A stretch of DNA of 28,714 nucleotides from JBCCRH01 sp039208045 (GTDB taxonomy: Bacteria > Bacteroidota > Bacteroidia > Chitinophagales > Saprospiraceae), in contig JBCCRH010000019.1 of the NCBI GenBank assembly GCA_039208045.1, positions 1 through 28,714 on the forward strand, read 5' to 3'. This document shows, piece after piece, positions 7,593 through 16,085 of the stretch. Position 1 is the first letter of the stretch, and each line of letters opens with the position of its first letter. Made by a program: the position numbers and the translations under genes. The notes below the pieces were generated by a model, which was not told the origin of the DNA, did no database searches, and saw only the letters and a program-made list of their open reading frames with translations.

Positions 7593-10500
7593 TTAGGACA
7601 GGGTGGAGCCTTGGCTTACAAATTCAGAGGGATTGCAGCCGTAGGCCTTTTGGAAGACTTTAGAGAAGTATTTGGGTTCTTTAAACCCTACGCGATAGGC
7701 TACTTCGGAGACGTTTAGTTTGCCTGTTTCTAGCAGCTGGGCAGCGCGCTTTAGGCGGAATGATTTTAGGAAGTTCTTGGGCGTGGTGTCGGTCAGTACT
7801 TTCACTTTCGTAAATAGCAAAGCTCTACTCACCGCTAGCTCTTGCGCAAATTGCTCAATAGAAAAGTTGGGATTATCAATATTTGCTTCCACTAACTCGA
7901 CTAGTGATTTTAAGAAGGCTTCATCAGCGGAAGTAACTGCTACTTCTTTAGGTGCAAAGGTGGGTGATTTGGAAAATTGTTCGCGCTGGCGCTGGCGCTG
8001 CAAGAGTCGGTTGCGCACTTTCAGGCGAAGCTCAGCGGGGTGGAATGGCTTAGGCACATAATCATCCGCACCTATTTCTAGCCCTTCCAGGCGATCGTTC
8101 AGTGCTGTTTTTGCGGTAAGCAAAATAATCGGGATATGGCTGGTTGCCAAATTGGTTTTTAGTTGTCGACAGAGTTCAAACCCATCCATGCGCGGCATCA
8201 TCACATCACTTAGCAGGAGGTCGGGCTGGCGTTCTTGGGCTATAGCTAAACCTTCTATCCCATCATTAGCAGTAATTACTTGGTAGTGCTCTGCAAATAC
8301 GCTTCGAATATATGCTTGCACCTCGGGATTATCTTCAACGACCAGTAGCAAAGGTTGTGCTTTGGAGGTAGAGATAGGTGTGATAGGTTGCCCTTGTAGG
8401 GGTACGGGGATGCTTGCTTTAGCAGGCTTTGCTTCATTTTCCTGCTTGCCAGGAGTTGCTTTGATTACTTTGGCAGAAAAATGCTGCTTACCCAAGGGCA
8501 AGTACACACTAAAAGTTGCCCCCGCTCCTACCTTACTCTCTAACTCAATACGCCCTTGGTGTAGGCCCACGAGCTGACGGCTTAGGGCTAAGCCTATGCC
8601 CGTTCCTTTGATTTGGTTAGTGCTCCGCCCTGGTGTTTTTTCGTAAAAACGCTGAAAAATTTGCTCCTGCACAGCAGGATCGATTCCTACCCCGCTATCC
8701 TTTACTACAATCATCACCTCTTTATTCCACTGCCGCACTTGCAAGGTAATCGCTCCACCATCTGCTGTAAATTTGAAGGCATTCGACAGCAGATTAAAAA
8801 GCACTTTGTTCATTTTTTCTCGGTCGAGCCAAACTACTAATTCTTGCTCCGTAGCCTGCCATTGGTAGTCGATGGCACGAATTTGTGCATAATCCTCAAA
8901 AGAATCGAAGATTTGCTTCAAAAAGTGGTGCAAATTGGTGGGCTCTACTTGAAGGGGCTCGTGGCCAGCTTCCATTTTCTGGAAGGTAAGTAGTTGGTTC
9001 ACCAAATCCAGCATGCGCTGTGCATTGCTGTAAATGGTACCAATGCGCTGGCGGGTCGGGCCATTTGGGCTTAAAGCCCCCTTACGAAGCAAGTCCTCCA
9101 GCGGGCCAATAATGAGAGTGAGCGGGGTGCGAAACTCGTGCGCTACATTGGTGAAGAAGCGGGTTTTCATCTGATGCAGCTCCGCTTGTTGCTGCTTTTC
9201 GAGCTGTTCCAACTTATAGGATTGGCGCAGACGAATAATTCTAAGAATAGCGCCCCCAGCAACTACAGCTCCTAATAGGTATAGCAAATACGCCCACCAC
9301 GTCCGGCTGAGTGGCGGCAATACCCGCACTTGCAGACTTCGCACTTCAGGGTTCCAAATGCCTTCTTTGTTAGCAGCACGTAGCTCAAAGGTATAGGTTC
9401 CCTCTTGCTGCAAGGTATAGGTAGCTTCTGGGCGGCCCGTCACATAAGCCCACTCATCCTGTAGGCCTTTCATGCGGTAGGCAAAGCGATTACCTGCTGG
9501 ATTAGTAAACTCTACTGCTGCGAATTGCAAAGTGAAGTTGGCATCTCCATAATTGAATACGATCTCATCGGCTTCATTAAGTGGTTGTTGTAAAATACCA
9601 TCTTCCCCACCTACTTCGATAGCTCGATTGAATGCCGTTAGACCAGTGAATATAACGGAGGGCACTGCGGTATTAGGCCGTAATTCTTCTGGCCTAAAGC
9701 GCGTAAACCCATGCGTTCCCCCAAAGAGAAAAGCGCCCGATTGGAGGCGATAGGCGGCGTTGTAGTTAAACTCTAGATTTTCCAGACCGTCCATATGGGA
9801 GTAATTCGTAAAGGTCTGCTCCTCAGGATCGAAGCGAGAAATACCATTATTGGTGCTCAGCCACAGCTTGCCTTTTTCATCGGGCAAGATGCCAAAAATG
9901 GCATTTCCTGGCAGGCCATTTGCTTCGGTATAGCGTACTACTTGTTTACTTTTTTGGTCTAGTGAAAAAAGTCCTTGGCCAAAGGTACCCACCCAGATTT
10001 TATCAGCTGCTAGCAACACGGAATACACTCGAATATTTTCTAAATGGCGCTGAAATTGCAGCACTCCATCCTCAAAACCGATCGCTTCATTGAGGCCATC
10101 TTCTGTGCCTATCCATAGTTTTCCAGCTGCATCCACCGATATCGTGCGCACCAAATTAGAAGAAAGTGAGGTAGGCTGGCTAGCACCATGTTGGTAGGCA
10201 ATAAACTGGCCAGTAGCCAAGTTCATTTGGTTTAAACCACCCCCATAAGTGCCAACCCAGAGCGTATCGGATTGCTTCAAAAGCGCATAAACATTATTGT
10301 GCACTAGTGAATTAGTATCGTTGGGATCGTGCAGAAAGTGGCGCATCTGCTTACTTTCTGTATTCAGCAAGTGCAGCCCATTTCCAAACACCCCAATATG
10401 TAAGGTCTGACCATCTAATAGTAAAGTTTTTACATTATTCCCTTGCAAGCCATCCGCAGCGCGAATAAAAGAAAACTGCCCTGTTTCTTTCTCCAAAAAG

Positions 10501-11666
10501 TTAAGGCCACCTCCCTCCGTACCAATCCATAAGTCCCCATTGGGGGCTTCTGCAAAAGAACTCACCACATTGAAACTCAAGCTATTGATACCCGGCTGAT
10601 GTTGGAAGATACGGAAGCGATTGTATTCTTCATTCAGGTAGTGTACGCCTCCATAGTAGGTGCCTATCCAAAGATTTGATCGATTATCGATAAATACAGA
10701 ACGTACGGAGCTATTGCGCAGTCCTTCTTGGTTATAGTCGTCGCTCAGGAATTGGCGAAAGCCTTTTTCCTCAGGTAGATATTGGTTCAGGCCCAAATAA
10801 GTACCTACCCACATCGTACCATCTGTATTGACTGTTACGGATCGAATATTGTCATGACTCAAGGAATAGGGAACTTCCGCCTGATGTCGGAATGCAGTAA
10901 GCGTTCCTGTTGCTTTGTTCCAACACCAGATGCCGTCGACTTGCGTGCCAAACCAGTATTCCTCTTCTGTCCGTTTATTAATGGTCTTAAGATGTAGATC
11001 GGCTAATGGAGCCAGCTCCGGGTAGCGTTCTGCTGCCATAACAGGCAATTGCTCCAGATTCTCTTTGTCTGGAAAAAGATACAGGCCTCGATCAGTGCCT
11101 ATCCAATAGTGCTGCTGATCTTCCAGCACCACTTTAATATCTACGCCTGCATTTGCAGGCATAGCTACATCTTGAAAAGTAGTAGCTTGATTTTTTAAAT
11201 GGGATAATCCTCTAGCGGTACTTACCCATACTTCGCTTTTACTATCTATCATAATATGCCGGATAGTCTGCGACATCAGCCGCGAACTGGCTTGGTCTGT
11301 TTGCTTATAATTTATCCAGCTATTGGTCGCAAAATCGTAGCGCGCAAGCCCATCCAAGGTACCCACCCAAAGGCAGTTACGAGTCGCATCATAGGCAAGG
11401 GAGCGCACATCATCCGAAGGAAGTCCCGCTATTTGATCGGGTATATGGCGATGCACCGTAAAGCGATAGCCATCAAATTCATTCAGTCCTTCTCGGGTAC
11501 CAAACCACATTACCCCACGCCCGTCTTGGGCAATGGCAAAGACCGAATTTTGCGATAAGCCGTTCTTTTTTCCGAAATGTCGAAAACGAATGTCTGCCTG
11601 TCCGCACAGTAAAAGCGGCAGAAAAATAAGGCTGAGGAAGTATGGCAGTAGAATCGCTTTTCTCAT
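7593..11666 (-). CDS. Hybrid two-component system sensor histidine kinase/response regulator (HTCS)
   Basis: This 1357-residue single-protein signalling system has a signal peptide (about 1-22) and a periplasmic two-propeller sensor of repeated WVGT/WIGT blades (about 25-670). A Y_Y_Y Ig-like domain (about 675-783) and one membrane helix (about 790-811) come next. The kinase core has the phosphorylated His843 in NVAHEFRTPL, an N box NLLSNAFKF and glycine boxes DSGVGI and GTGIGLAL. A receiver domain follows (phospho-acceptor D1154 in LLSDVMMP, conserved KPF), then a C-terminal AraC-type HTH (about 1255-1350). In Bacteroidota such proteins bind a glycan breakdown product in the periplasm and switch on the adjacent utilisation locus. 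It is divergent from kduD, so it probably controls both sides. All key signalling residues appear intact. Confidence 0.95.
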   Translation of the reverse strand: MRKAILLPYFLSLIFLPLLLCGQADIRFRHFGKKNGLSQNSVFAIAQDGRGVMWFGTREGLNEFDGYRFTVHRHIPDQIAGLPSDDVRSLAYDATRNCLWVGTLDGLARYDFATNSWINYKQTDQASSRLMSQTIRHIMIDSKSEVWVSTARGLSHLKNQATTFQDVAMPANAGVDIKVVLEDQQHYWIGTDRGLYLFPDKENLEQLPVMAAERYPELAPLADLHLKTINKRTEEEYWFGTQVDGIWCWNKATGTLTAFRHQAEVPYSLSHDNIRSVTVNTDGTMWVGTYLGLNQYLPEEKGFRQFLSDDYNQEGLRNSSVRSVFIDNRSNLWIGTYYGGVHYLNEEYNRFRIFQHQPGINSLSFNVVSSFAEAPNGDLWIGTEGGGLNFLEKETGQFSFIRAADGLQGNNVKTLLLDGQTLHIGVFGNGLHLLNTESKQMRHFLHDPNDTNSLVHNNVYALLKQSDTLWVGTYGGGLNQMNLATGQFIAYQHGASQPTSLSSNLVRTISVDAAGKLWIGTEDGLNEAIGFEDGVLQFQRHLENIRVYSVLLAADKIWVGTFGQGLFSLDQKSKQVVRYTEANGLPGNAIFGILPDEKGKLWLSTNNGISRFDPEEQTFTNYSHMDGLENLEFNYNAAYRLQSGAFLFGGTHGFTRFRPEELRPNTAVPSVIFTGLTAFNRAIEVGGEDGILQQPLNEADEIVFNYGDANFTLQFAAVEFTNPAGNRFAYRMKGLQDEWAYVTGRPEATYTLQQEGTYTFELRAANKEGIWNPEVRSLQVRVLPPLSRTWWAYLLYLLGAVVAGGAILRIIRLRQSYKLEQLEKQQQAELHQMKTRFFTNVAHEFRTPLTLIIGPLEDLLRKGALSPNGPTRQRIGTIYSNAQRMLDLVNQLLTFQKMEAGHEPLQVEPTNLHHFLKQIFDSFEDYAQIRAIDYQWQATEQELVVWLDREKMNKVLFNLLSNAFKFTADGGAITLQVRQWNKEVMIVVKDSGVGIDPAVQEQIFQRFYEKTPGRSTNQIKGTGIGLALSRQLVGLHQGRIELESKVGAGATFSVYLPLGKQHFSAKVIKATPGKQENEAKPAKASIPVPLQGQPITPISTSKAQPLLLVVEDNPEVQAYIRSVFAEHYQVITANDGIEGLAIAQERQPDLLLSDVMMPRMDGFELCRQLKTNLATSHIPIILLTAKTALNDRLEGLEIGADDYVPKPFHPAELRLKVRNRLLQRQRQREQFSKSPTFAPKEVAVTSADEAFLKSLVELVEANIDNPNFSIEQFAQELAVSRALLFTKVKVLTDTTPKNFLKSFRLKRAAQLLETGKLNVSEVAYRVGFKEPKYFSKVFQKAYGCNPSEFVSQGSTLS

Positions 11667-11815
11667 TCAATATGGAAGAAACTAATTTCCCCTAAAAAAA
11701 TACAATTATAGAGTAAAAAAGTCGGAAAAGCGGCAGTTAAAATGACCTAGTAGTTACCTTTCAGAATTGCAATAAAAAATTTGTAGTTGTTCATTTCACT
11801 TAAATCCAAATTAAA
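11667..11815. promoter_or_regulatory. Divergent promoter region between HTCS gene and kduD
   Basis: This 149-bp region separates two start codons facing away from each other, so it must hold promoters for both. I found no exact TAnnTTTG box or convincing palindrome on either strand. The LacI-type palindrome seen at the other uronate genes is absent. Confidence 0.45.
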
Positions 11816-12580
11816 GTGCAGCATTTTTTCTCTTTAGAAAATAAAACTGCTTTGGTCACCGGCTGTAAGCGCGGCATTGGCAAAGCAATGGCAGTTGGCT
11901 TAGCGGAGGCTGGCGCCAATATTATAGGTGTTAGTGCCACACTCGAAAAATCAGGGAGTGCCGTAGAGCAAGCAGTGTTGGAAACCGGCCAGTCCTTCAC
12001 CGCTTATGCTTGTGATTTCTCTGATCGCAAGGCGCTGTATGCCTTCATCGAGGAGGTCAAGCAAAAGCATGCGCCTATTGATATTTTGGTCAATAATGCG
12101 GGTACGATCATGCGTAAACCTGCCGCAGAGCACCCCGATGATTACTGGGATAAAGTAATAGAGGTGAACCTCAATGCACAGTTTATTCTGAGTCGGGCCT
12201 TTGGCGGTGCTATGCTGGAGCGCGGAGCGGGAAAAATCATTTTCACGGCCTCTTTACTCACGTTTCAGGGCGGTATCACGGTACCTGGATATGCGGCTTC
12301 TAAGGGTGGTGTGGGCCAATTGACCAAAGCCTTGGCCAATGAGTGGGCTTCTTCTGGCGTGCAAGTCAATGCCATCGCCCCTGGTTACATTCGCACCGAC
12401 AACACCCAGGCGTTGCAGGATAATCCAGAGCGCTCCAAGAGCATCCTCTCGCGCATCCCTGCGGGCCGCTGGGGCAAAGCTGAAGACCTAGTGGGTGCGA
12501 CTATCTTTTTGGCCTCTTCCGCAAGCGATTATGTAAATGGACATATCTTGGCCGTAGATGGAGGTTGGCTGGCTCGATAA
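11816..12580 (+). CDS. kduD: 2-dehydro-3-deoxy-D-gluconate 5-dehydrogenase (SDR)
   Basis: The 254-residue protein is a classical short-chain dehydrogenase. It shows the nucleotide motif TGCKRGIG (15-22), NNAG (93-96) and the catalytic S146, Y159 and K163. The C-terminal stretch RIPAGRWG ... FLASSASDYVNG ... AVDGGWLAR is almost that of Escherichia coli KduD, as is the length (253 there). KduD interconverts 2,5-diketo-3-deoxygluconate and 2-keto-3-deoxygluconate with NAD(P), the step after isomerisation of the unsaturated uronate released by GH88. The start is a GTG; no ATG lies nearby in frame. It is followed 36 bp later by the deacetylase-like gene. No kduI isomerase gene is in the window. 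Confidence 0.9.
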   Translation: MQHFFSLENKTALVTGCKRGIGKAMAVGLAEAGANIIGVSATLEKSGSAVEQAVLETGQSFTAYACDFSDRKALYAFIEEVKQKHAPIDILVNNAGTIMRKPAAEHPDDYWDKVIEVNLNAQFILSRAFGGAMLERGAGKIIFTASLLTFQGGITVPGYAASKGGVGQLTKALANEWASSGVQVNAIAPGYIRTDNTQALQDNPERSKSILSRIPAGRWGKAEDLVGATIFLASSASDYVNGHILAVDGGWLAR

Positions 12581-12616
12581 GTCTACTTTTTTCAATTGAC
12601 GACAAATAGCTCTACT

Positions 12617-13384
12617 ATGAAAAATATTCTCGCGCTACTCATCAGTTTCTGCACTTTTTTAGCGACAGCTACCGCCCAAAGCCCTACTATTATCCTCAAA
12701 CTCGATGACCTCTGGTACGAACATGGCCTAGTACATCCAGGATGGATACAGGTAGTGGACTTTTTGCAAGCAGAAGAAGTGACTGGCACCATCGGCTTAG
12801 TCTGTGAGTCCTTAATGGAAGGAGATACAACCTATTTTGATTGGATCAAAGCACGGGAAAAGGAAGGCTTTGAAATCTGGCACCATGGCCTTTGCCATTG
12901 CAAACCGATGGTCGATGAGGTTCAAAAACGAGAATTCCGAGGTACCGCAGCAGATTTTCAGCAAGAGCACCTCACCCATGCCCACGAACTTGCCCAAGAG
13001 AAACTGGGCATCACCTTCCGCACCTTCGGTGCTCCCTACAATTCGACCGATGTACACACCCCCACTGCTTTAGCTGCCATCCCAGACATCAAAATCTGGC
13101 TCTACAAAGAGACGAAGTTTCCTACCGATAAATTCGTCTTCCCTCGTATCTCTGAGGTCAATATCGAGTACCCCGTCCACATCCCCGACTTTGAGCAGTT
13201 CAAAAAAGGGTATGAAAAGTACAAGAACGAGCCTGTCCTGGTCATCCAGGGCCACCCCCGCAGCTGGGTCGAGCAGCCGGAGCGCTTTGCCGAGTTTCAG
13301 CGCATTGTGTTGTTTTTGAAAGCGCAGGGTTGTGCGTTTATGACGCCTTATGGGTATTATCAATTGTTGGAAGGGAAGGAGTAG
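12617..13384 (+). CDS. Secreted NodB-like polysaccharide deacetylase family protein
   Basis: From the ATG at 12617 (preferred over a TTG seven codons earlier, because a clean signal peptide MKNILALLISFCTFLATATAQ then follows) the product has 255 residues. It shows the NodB-homology pattern: D30-D31 in LKLDD, the metal pair H90 and H94 in WHHGLCH, FGAPYN (138-142) and a late VIQGHP (209-214). Metal-dependent deacetylases of this group remove N- or O-acetyl groups from glycans. The 36-bp gap to kduD suggests co-expression. A role in stripping acetyl groups from the locus substrate, for example from an amino-sugar or an acetylated uronan, is inference. It could also be a divergent family member with another hydrolytic role. 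Confidence 0.75.
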   Translation: MKNILALLISFCTFLATATAQSPTIILKLDDLWYEHGLVHPGWIQVVDFLQAEEVTGTIGLVCESLMEGDTTYFDWIKAREKEGFEIWHHGLCHCKPMVDEVQKREFRGTAADFQQEHLTHAHELAQEKLGITFRTFGAPYNSTDVHTPTALAAIPDIKIWLYKETKFPTDKFVFPRISEVNIEYPVHIPDFEQFKKGYEKYKNEPVLVIQGHPRSWVEQPERFAEFQRIVLFLKAQGCAFMTPYGYYQLLEGKE

Positions 13385-13395
13385 TGATGGTATTT

Positions 13396-13661
13396 ACAGC
13401 TTGCCCACCTACGGGGGCAGGTACATGTACGCAATAGTTAGTTATTGACAGTTTGTCAGCCTTAGGCAGACAATTCTGATAGCTTACATGTATGTGTATA
13501 AAAATATTGTGTCCTAGAAGGACAAACTCACAGCTTGCCCACCTATGGGGGCAGGTACGTGTACGCAGTAGCTAGTTATTGACAGTTTGTCCCTACAGGA
13601 CAATTCTGATAGCTTACATGCATGTGTATAAGAATATTGTGTCCTGGAAGGACAAACTGTC
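13396..13661. repeat. Two tandem copies of a 134-bp structured repeat
   Basis: Copy 1 spans 13396-13529 and copy 2 starts at 13530. They differ by scattered substitutions and a small length change in one hairpin. Each copy begins with TGCCC...GGGCA. In copy 2 a perfect 12-bp inverted repeat, GACAGTTTGTCC (13581-13592) and GGACAAACTGTC (13650-13661), encloses two further hairpins: TTGTCC-CTACA-GGACAA and GTCCT-GGA-AGGAC. In copy 1 the first hairpin reads TTGTCAGCC-TTA-GGCAGACAA, so pairing is kept although the bases changed. It fills the 332-bp gap between converging genes. It may be a REP/MITE-like element that also serves as a two-way terminator. Confidence 0.85.
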
Positions 13662-13690
13662 TATAAAGTAGCCATGCACATACTAGAAGC

Positions 13691-13707
13691 GCCCGACCCA
13701 TTCGGGC
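13691..13707 (-). terminator. Hairpin just after uxuA
   Basis: GCCCGA and TCGGGC form a perfect 6-bp GC-rich stem with a 5-nt loop, starting 10 bp past the uxuA stop on the minus strand. No strong U tract follows, but with the structured repeats beyond it, it probably helps to end the SDR-uxuA transcript. Confidence 0.45.
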
Positions 13708-13716
13708 AGCCTGTAC

Positions 13717-14892
13717 TCAGCCCTTGCTCATCGCCCGCAAAATACCCAGCTCCAAACCCCGCAGTTCCGCCAGCCCACGCAAACGCCCGATGGCGGAGTA
13801 GCCGGGATTGGAAGTTTTGTGCAGATCATCCAGCATCCGATGGCCGTGATCGGGGCGCATCGGGATGGGAGCGGTACGATGTTGTTGCTCTTGTGAAAGG
13901 CCTTTTAGCACTTCATACATGTCAGTATCCCCATCTAAATGATCTGCTTCGTGGAAACTCCCATCAGGGGCTCGCTTGGTATTGCGTAAGTGGATAAAAT
14001 GAATACGGCTAGCAAATTCTTGAACCATAGCTGGTAAGTCATTGTCTTGGCGGACGCCAAAACTACCGGTACAAAAGCAGAGGCCATTGGCGGAGCTAGG
14101 GGCTGCTTTGAATAAGGCGCGCACATGTTCAGCCGTGCTTACCACTCTGGGTAAACCCAAAATAGGATGTGGTGGGTCATCGGGATGGAGCGCTAGCTTT
14201 ACCCCTGCCGCTTCAGCCGTTGGAAGAACCGCTTTTAAAAAGTCGATCAAATTACTTCGCAACTGCCTGGCGCTAATAGAGCGATAGCCATCTAGCACTT
14301 CCTGAAATTGCTCTAGCGAATAGCCATCTTCCGACCCCGGTAGGCCTGCGATAATATTATCGCTTAGTTTCCTCTTATCAGCATCCGATAGGGTTCTGTA
14401 GTAGTTAGTTGCTAAGCTGATTTCCTCTAGGGTATAATCTGCCTCCGCAGTGGGTCGCTTTAGTAGGTACAGCTCAAAAGCAGCGAATGCAATCTTGTCA
14501 AAACGAAGGGCCGTAGAGCCGTCCGGCATGGGGTAGTCGAGATCGGTGCGCGTCCAATCGAGTACAGGCATGAAGTTGTAGGTAACCGTAGTGATGTCGC
14601 AAGCTCCCAGGTTGGCTAGACTCTTTCGATAGTTTTCAAGATGTTGTTTCCAGTCGCCGGTCTGCTTTTTAATATCCTCTGTGACGGGTACACTTTCTAC
14701 CACCGACCACACCAGCCTTGCTGCTGCTATTGCTTGTTTGCGTTGCTGGATTTCTTCTACAGTCCACACTTCCCCATTGGGAATATGGTGTAGAGCAGTA
14801 ACAATACCGGTAGCTCCTGCCTGCCGTATATCTTGTAGGCTGACCGGATCGCTAGGACCATACCAGCGGAACGTTTGTTCTAGTTTTTTCAT
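13717..14892 (-). CDS. uxuA: Mannonate dehydratase
   Basis: The 391-residue protein is full length for UxuA (394 in E. coli) and has its typical opening MKKLEQTFRWYGPSDPVSL. It dehydrates D-mannonate to 2-keto-3-deoxygluconate in the cytoplasmic glucuronate pathway. Candidate Mn-binding residues are visible: H236 in LALHPDDPP, the Cys pair 272/274 in LCFCTGS, H301 in FIHLRN and D348 in RPDHGH. It starts 27 bp after the SDR stop, forming a two-gene operon preceded by the LacI-type palindrome. Its product is the same compound made by KduD, so both branches of the window converge there. No KDG kinase or aldolase gene is in the window. Confidence 0.96.
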   Translation of the reverse strand: MKKLEQTFRWYGPSDPVSLQDIRQAGATGIVTALHHIPNGEVWTVEEIQQRKQAIAAARLVWSVVESVPVTEDIKKQTGDWKQHLENYRKSLANLGACDITTVTYNFMPVLDWTRTDLDYPMPDGSTALRFDKIAFAAFELYLLKRPTAEADYTLEEISLATNYYRTLSDADKRKLSDNIIAGLPGSEDGYSLEQFQEVLDGYRSISARQLRSNLIDFLKAVLPTAEAAGVKLALHPDDPPHPILGLPRVVSTAEHVRALFKAAPSSANGLCFCTGSFGVRQDNDLPAMVQEFASRIHFIHLRNTKRAPDGSFHEADHLDGDTDMYEVLKGLSQEQQHRTAPIPMRPDHGHRMLDDLHKTSNPGYSAIGRLRGLAELRGLELGILRAMSKG

Positions 14893-14919
14893 TTCTATGT
14901 TTTTAAAACCCTATACCAT

Positions 14920-15735
14920 TTACACACCGCTCCAACAGCTAAATCCGCCATCCACTGCAATCACCGTACCTGTTACGTATTTGGAAGCATCCGCAGCTAA
15001 CCAAATACAGGTGCCGACTAGTTCTTCTGGTTCTCCAAATCGACGGGTGGGTGTATTGTCAATCACCGTTTGGCCTCGTTCTGTAAAGCCCCCTTTTCCA
15101 TCGGTCAGCAGCATCCGGTTTTGGTCGGTGACAAAGAACCCCGGTGCAATGGCGTTCACGCGGATGCCATCGCCAAATTTTAGGGCCATTTCGACCGCTA
15201 GCCATTTGGTAAAGCAATCTACTGCTGCCTTAGCCGTAGAGTAGCCGGGCACGCGCGTGACTGCTTGCTGAGCTGTCATAGAGGAAATATTGATAATACT
15301 CCCCTGCTTCGTTTCCGACATCGGTTTTCCCAATATCATAGTGGGCAGTACGGTGCCATCAAAATTGAGTGCGTTTACTTTTTGGAAGTTCTTAAAAGGA
15401 TGCATAAAGATGTTTTCCGTGGGCGGAATGGCGGCGCCAGGGATATTACCGCCTGCTCCGTTGACGAGTATGTCGATTTTTCCCCAGGTATCTAGCACTT
15501 TGTCGCGAGCTGCTTGCAAAGCTTCAGCATCTAACACATCGGCTACTAGAGGAATGACTTCGCCTCCTTCGGCTTTTATAGCTGCTACCATCGCTTCTAC
15601 TTTGGCTGGCGTTCGGCCATTGACGCCTATTTTGGCGCCGCGCTGGGCCATGCCTTTGGCCATGGCGCCGCAGAGGATGCCGCTGCCGCCGGTGACGACG
15701 GCTACTTTTCCGGTTAGATCAAATAGTTTATCCAT
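14920..15735 (-). CDS. SDR-type D-mannonate oxidoreductase (fructuronate reductase)
   Basis: A TTG start at 15759 is possible, but the ATG at 15735 (271 residues) is preferred: the TTG lies inside the operator palindrome, and MDKLFDLTGKVAVVTGG is the usual SDR opening. Visible motifs are TGGSGIL, NGAGG (92-96) and the catalytic S152, Y165 and K169, with AVDGGFSCWSGV at the end. Together with uxuA next to it, this matches the SDR proteins that reduce fructuronate to mannonate (B. subtilis YjmF type), which replace the unrelated long-chain UxuB of E. coli. Substrate is inferred from the operon partner. A second KduD-like role is less likely because kduD is present separately. Confidence 0.88.
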   Translation of the reverse strand: MDKLFDLTGKVAVVTGGSGILCGAMAKGMAQRGAKIGVNGRTPAKVEAMVAAIKAEGGEVIPLVADVLDAEALQAARDKVLDTWGKIDILVNGAGGNIPGAAIPPTENIFMHPFKNFQKVNALNFDGTVLPTMILGKPMSETKQGSIINISSMTAQQAVTRVPGYSTAKAAVDCFTKWLAVEMALKFGDGIRVNAIAPGFFVTDQNRMLLTDGKGGFTERGQTVIDNTPTRRFGEPEELVGTCIWLAADASKYVTGTVIAVDGGFSCWSGV

Positions 15736-15754
15736 GTTGGTGTGGTTTTTGTTT

Positions 15755-15768
15755 TGCAATCGATTGCA
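15755..15768. promoter_or_regulatory. LacI-family operator upstream of the SDR-uxuA operon
   Basis: TGCAATCGATTGCA is a perfect 14-bp palindrome with the central CG step typical of LacI-family operators. It ends 19 bp before the SDR start codon, where a bound repressor would block transcription initiation or early elongation. An identical copy lies before the LacI-type gene. Confidence 0.85.
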
Positions 15769-16085
15769 TGAAATAAGTGAAAAATTAGTTCATTTGTGTT
15801 AAACGCTATTTTTAATTTTGAGGCCCGGGGCTGATTATTCTTTTGGTGATTAGAGTACTGTTTCCAGTTCTTGGTAGAGGTTCTTCCTTTTTGTCTTGAT
15901 ACAAAAACGAAGCCAAAAAAATCAAGACTATATTTATTTTGCCTAAAAATGAGCTATGCCCTACGCTCGCATCTAGAGCCGCTCCTTCGTCGCTCGCTAG
16001 ATGCTCTTAAAGCTATCTCGCAAGCCCATTTTTTCAACGGCAAAATCAATAAGGTCAAGTGCATTTTCATGAGTTTCTAAATACT
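15769..16085. repeat. Intergenic stretch with a possible dispersed repeat
   Basis: No convincing gene lies here. The stretch carries an 8-bp inverted repeat GTCTTGAT (15893-15900) / ATCAAGAC (15921-15928) and another, GCATCTAG (15969-15976) / CTAGATGC (15997-16004), in a block from about 15880 to 16060. This block resembles sequences I recall as scattered intergenic repeats in Bacteroidota genomes; that is memory, not a search. A 69-codon frame at 15871-16080 is probably chance translation of it. The part next to 15769 should contain the SDR-uxuA promoter. Confidence 0.45.

Noticed and set aside
13396..13661. Possible CRISPR or tRNA-like genes in the tandem repeat
   Set aside because: There are only two long copies, no short spacers, and no tRNA T-loop or anticodon arm could be drawn.
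15871..16080. 69-codon plus-strand frame
   Set aside because: It covers a repeat-like block with inverted repeats, has no domain or signal peptide and low-complexity composition, so it is probably chance.
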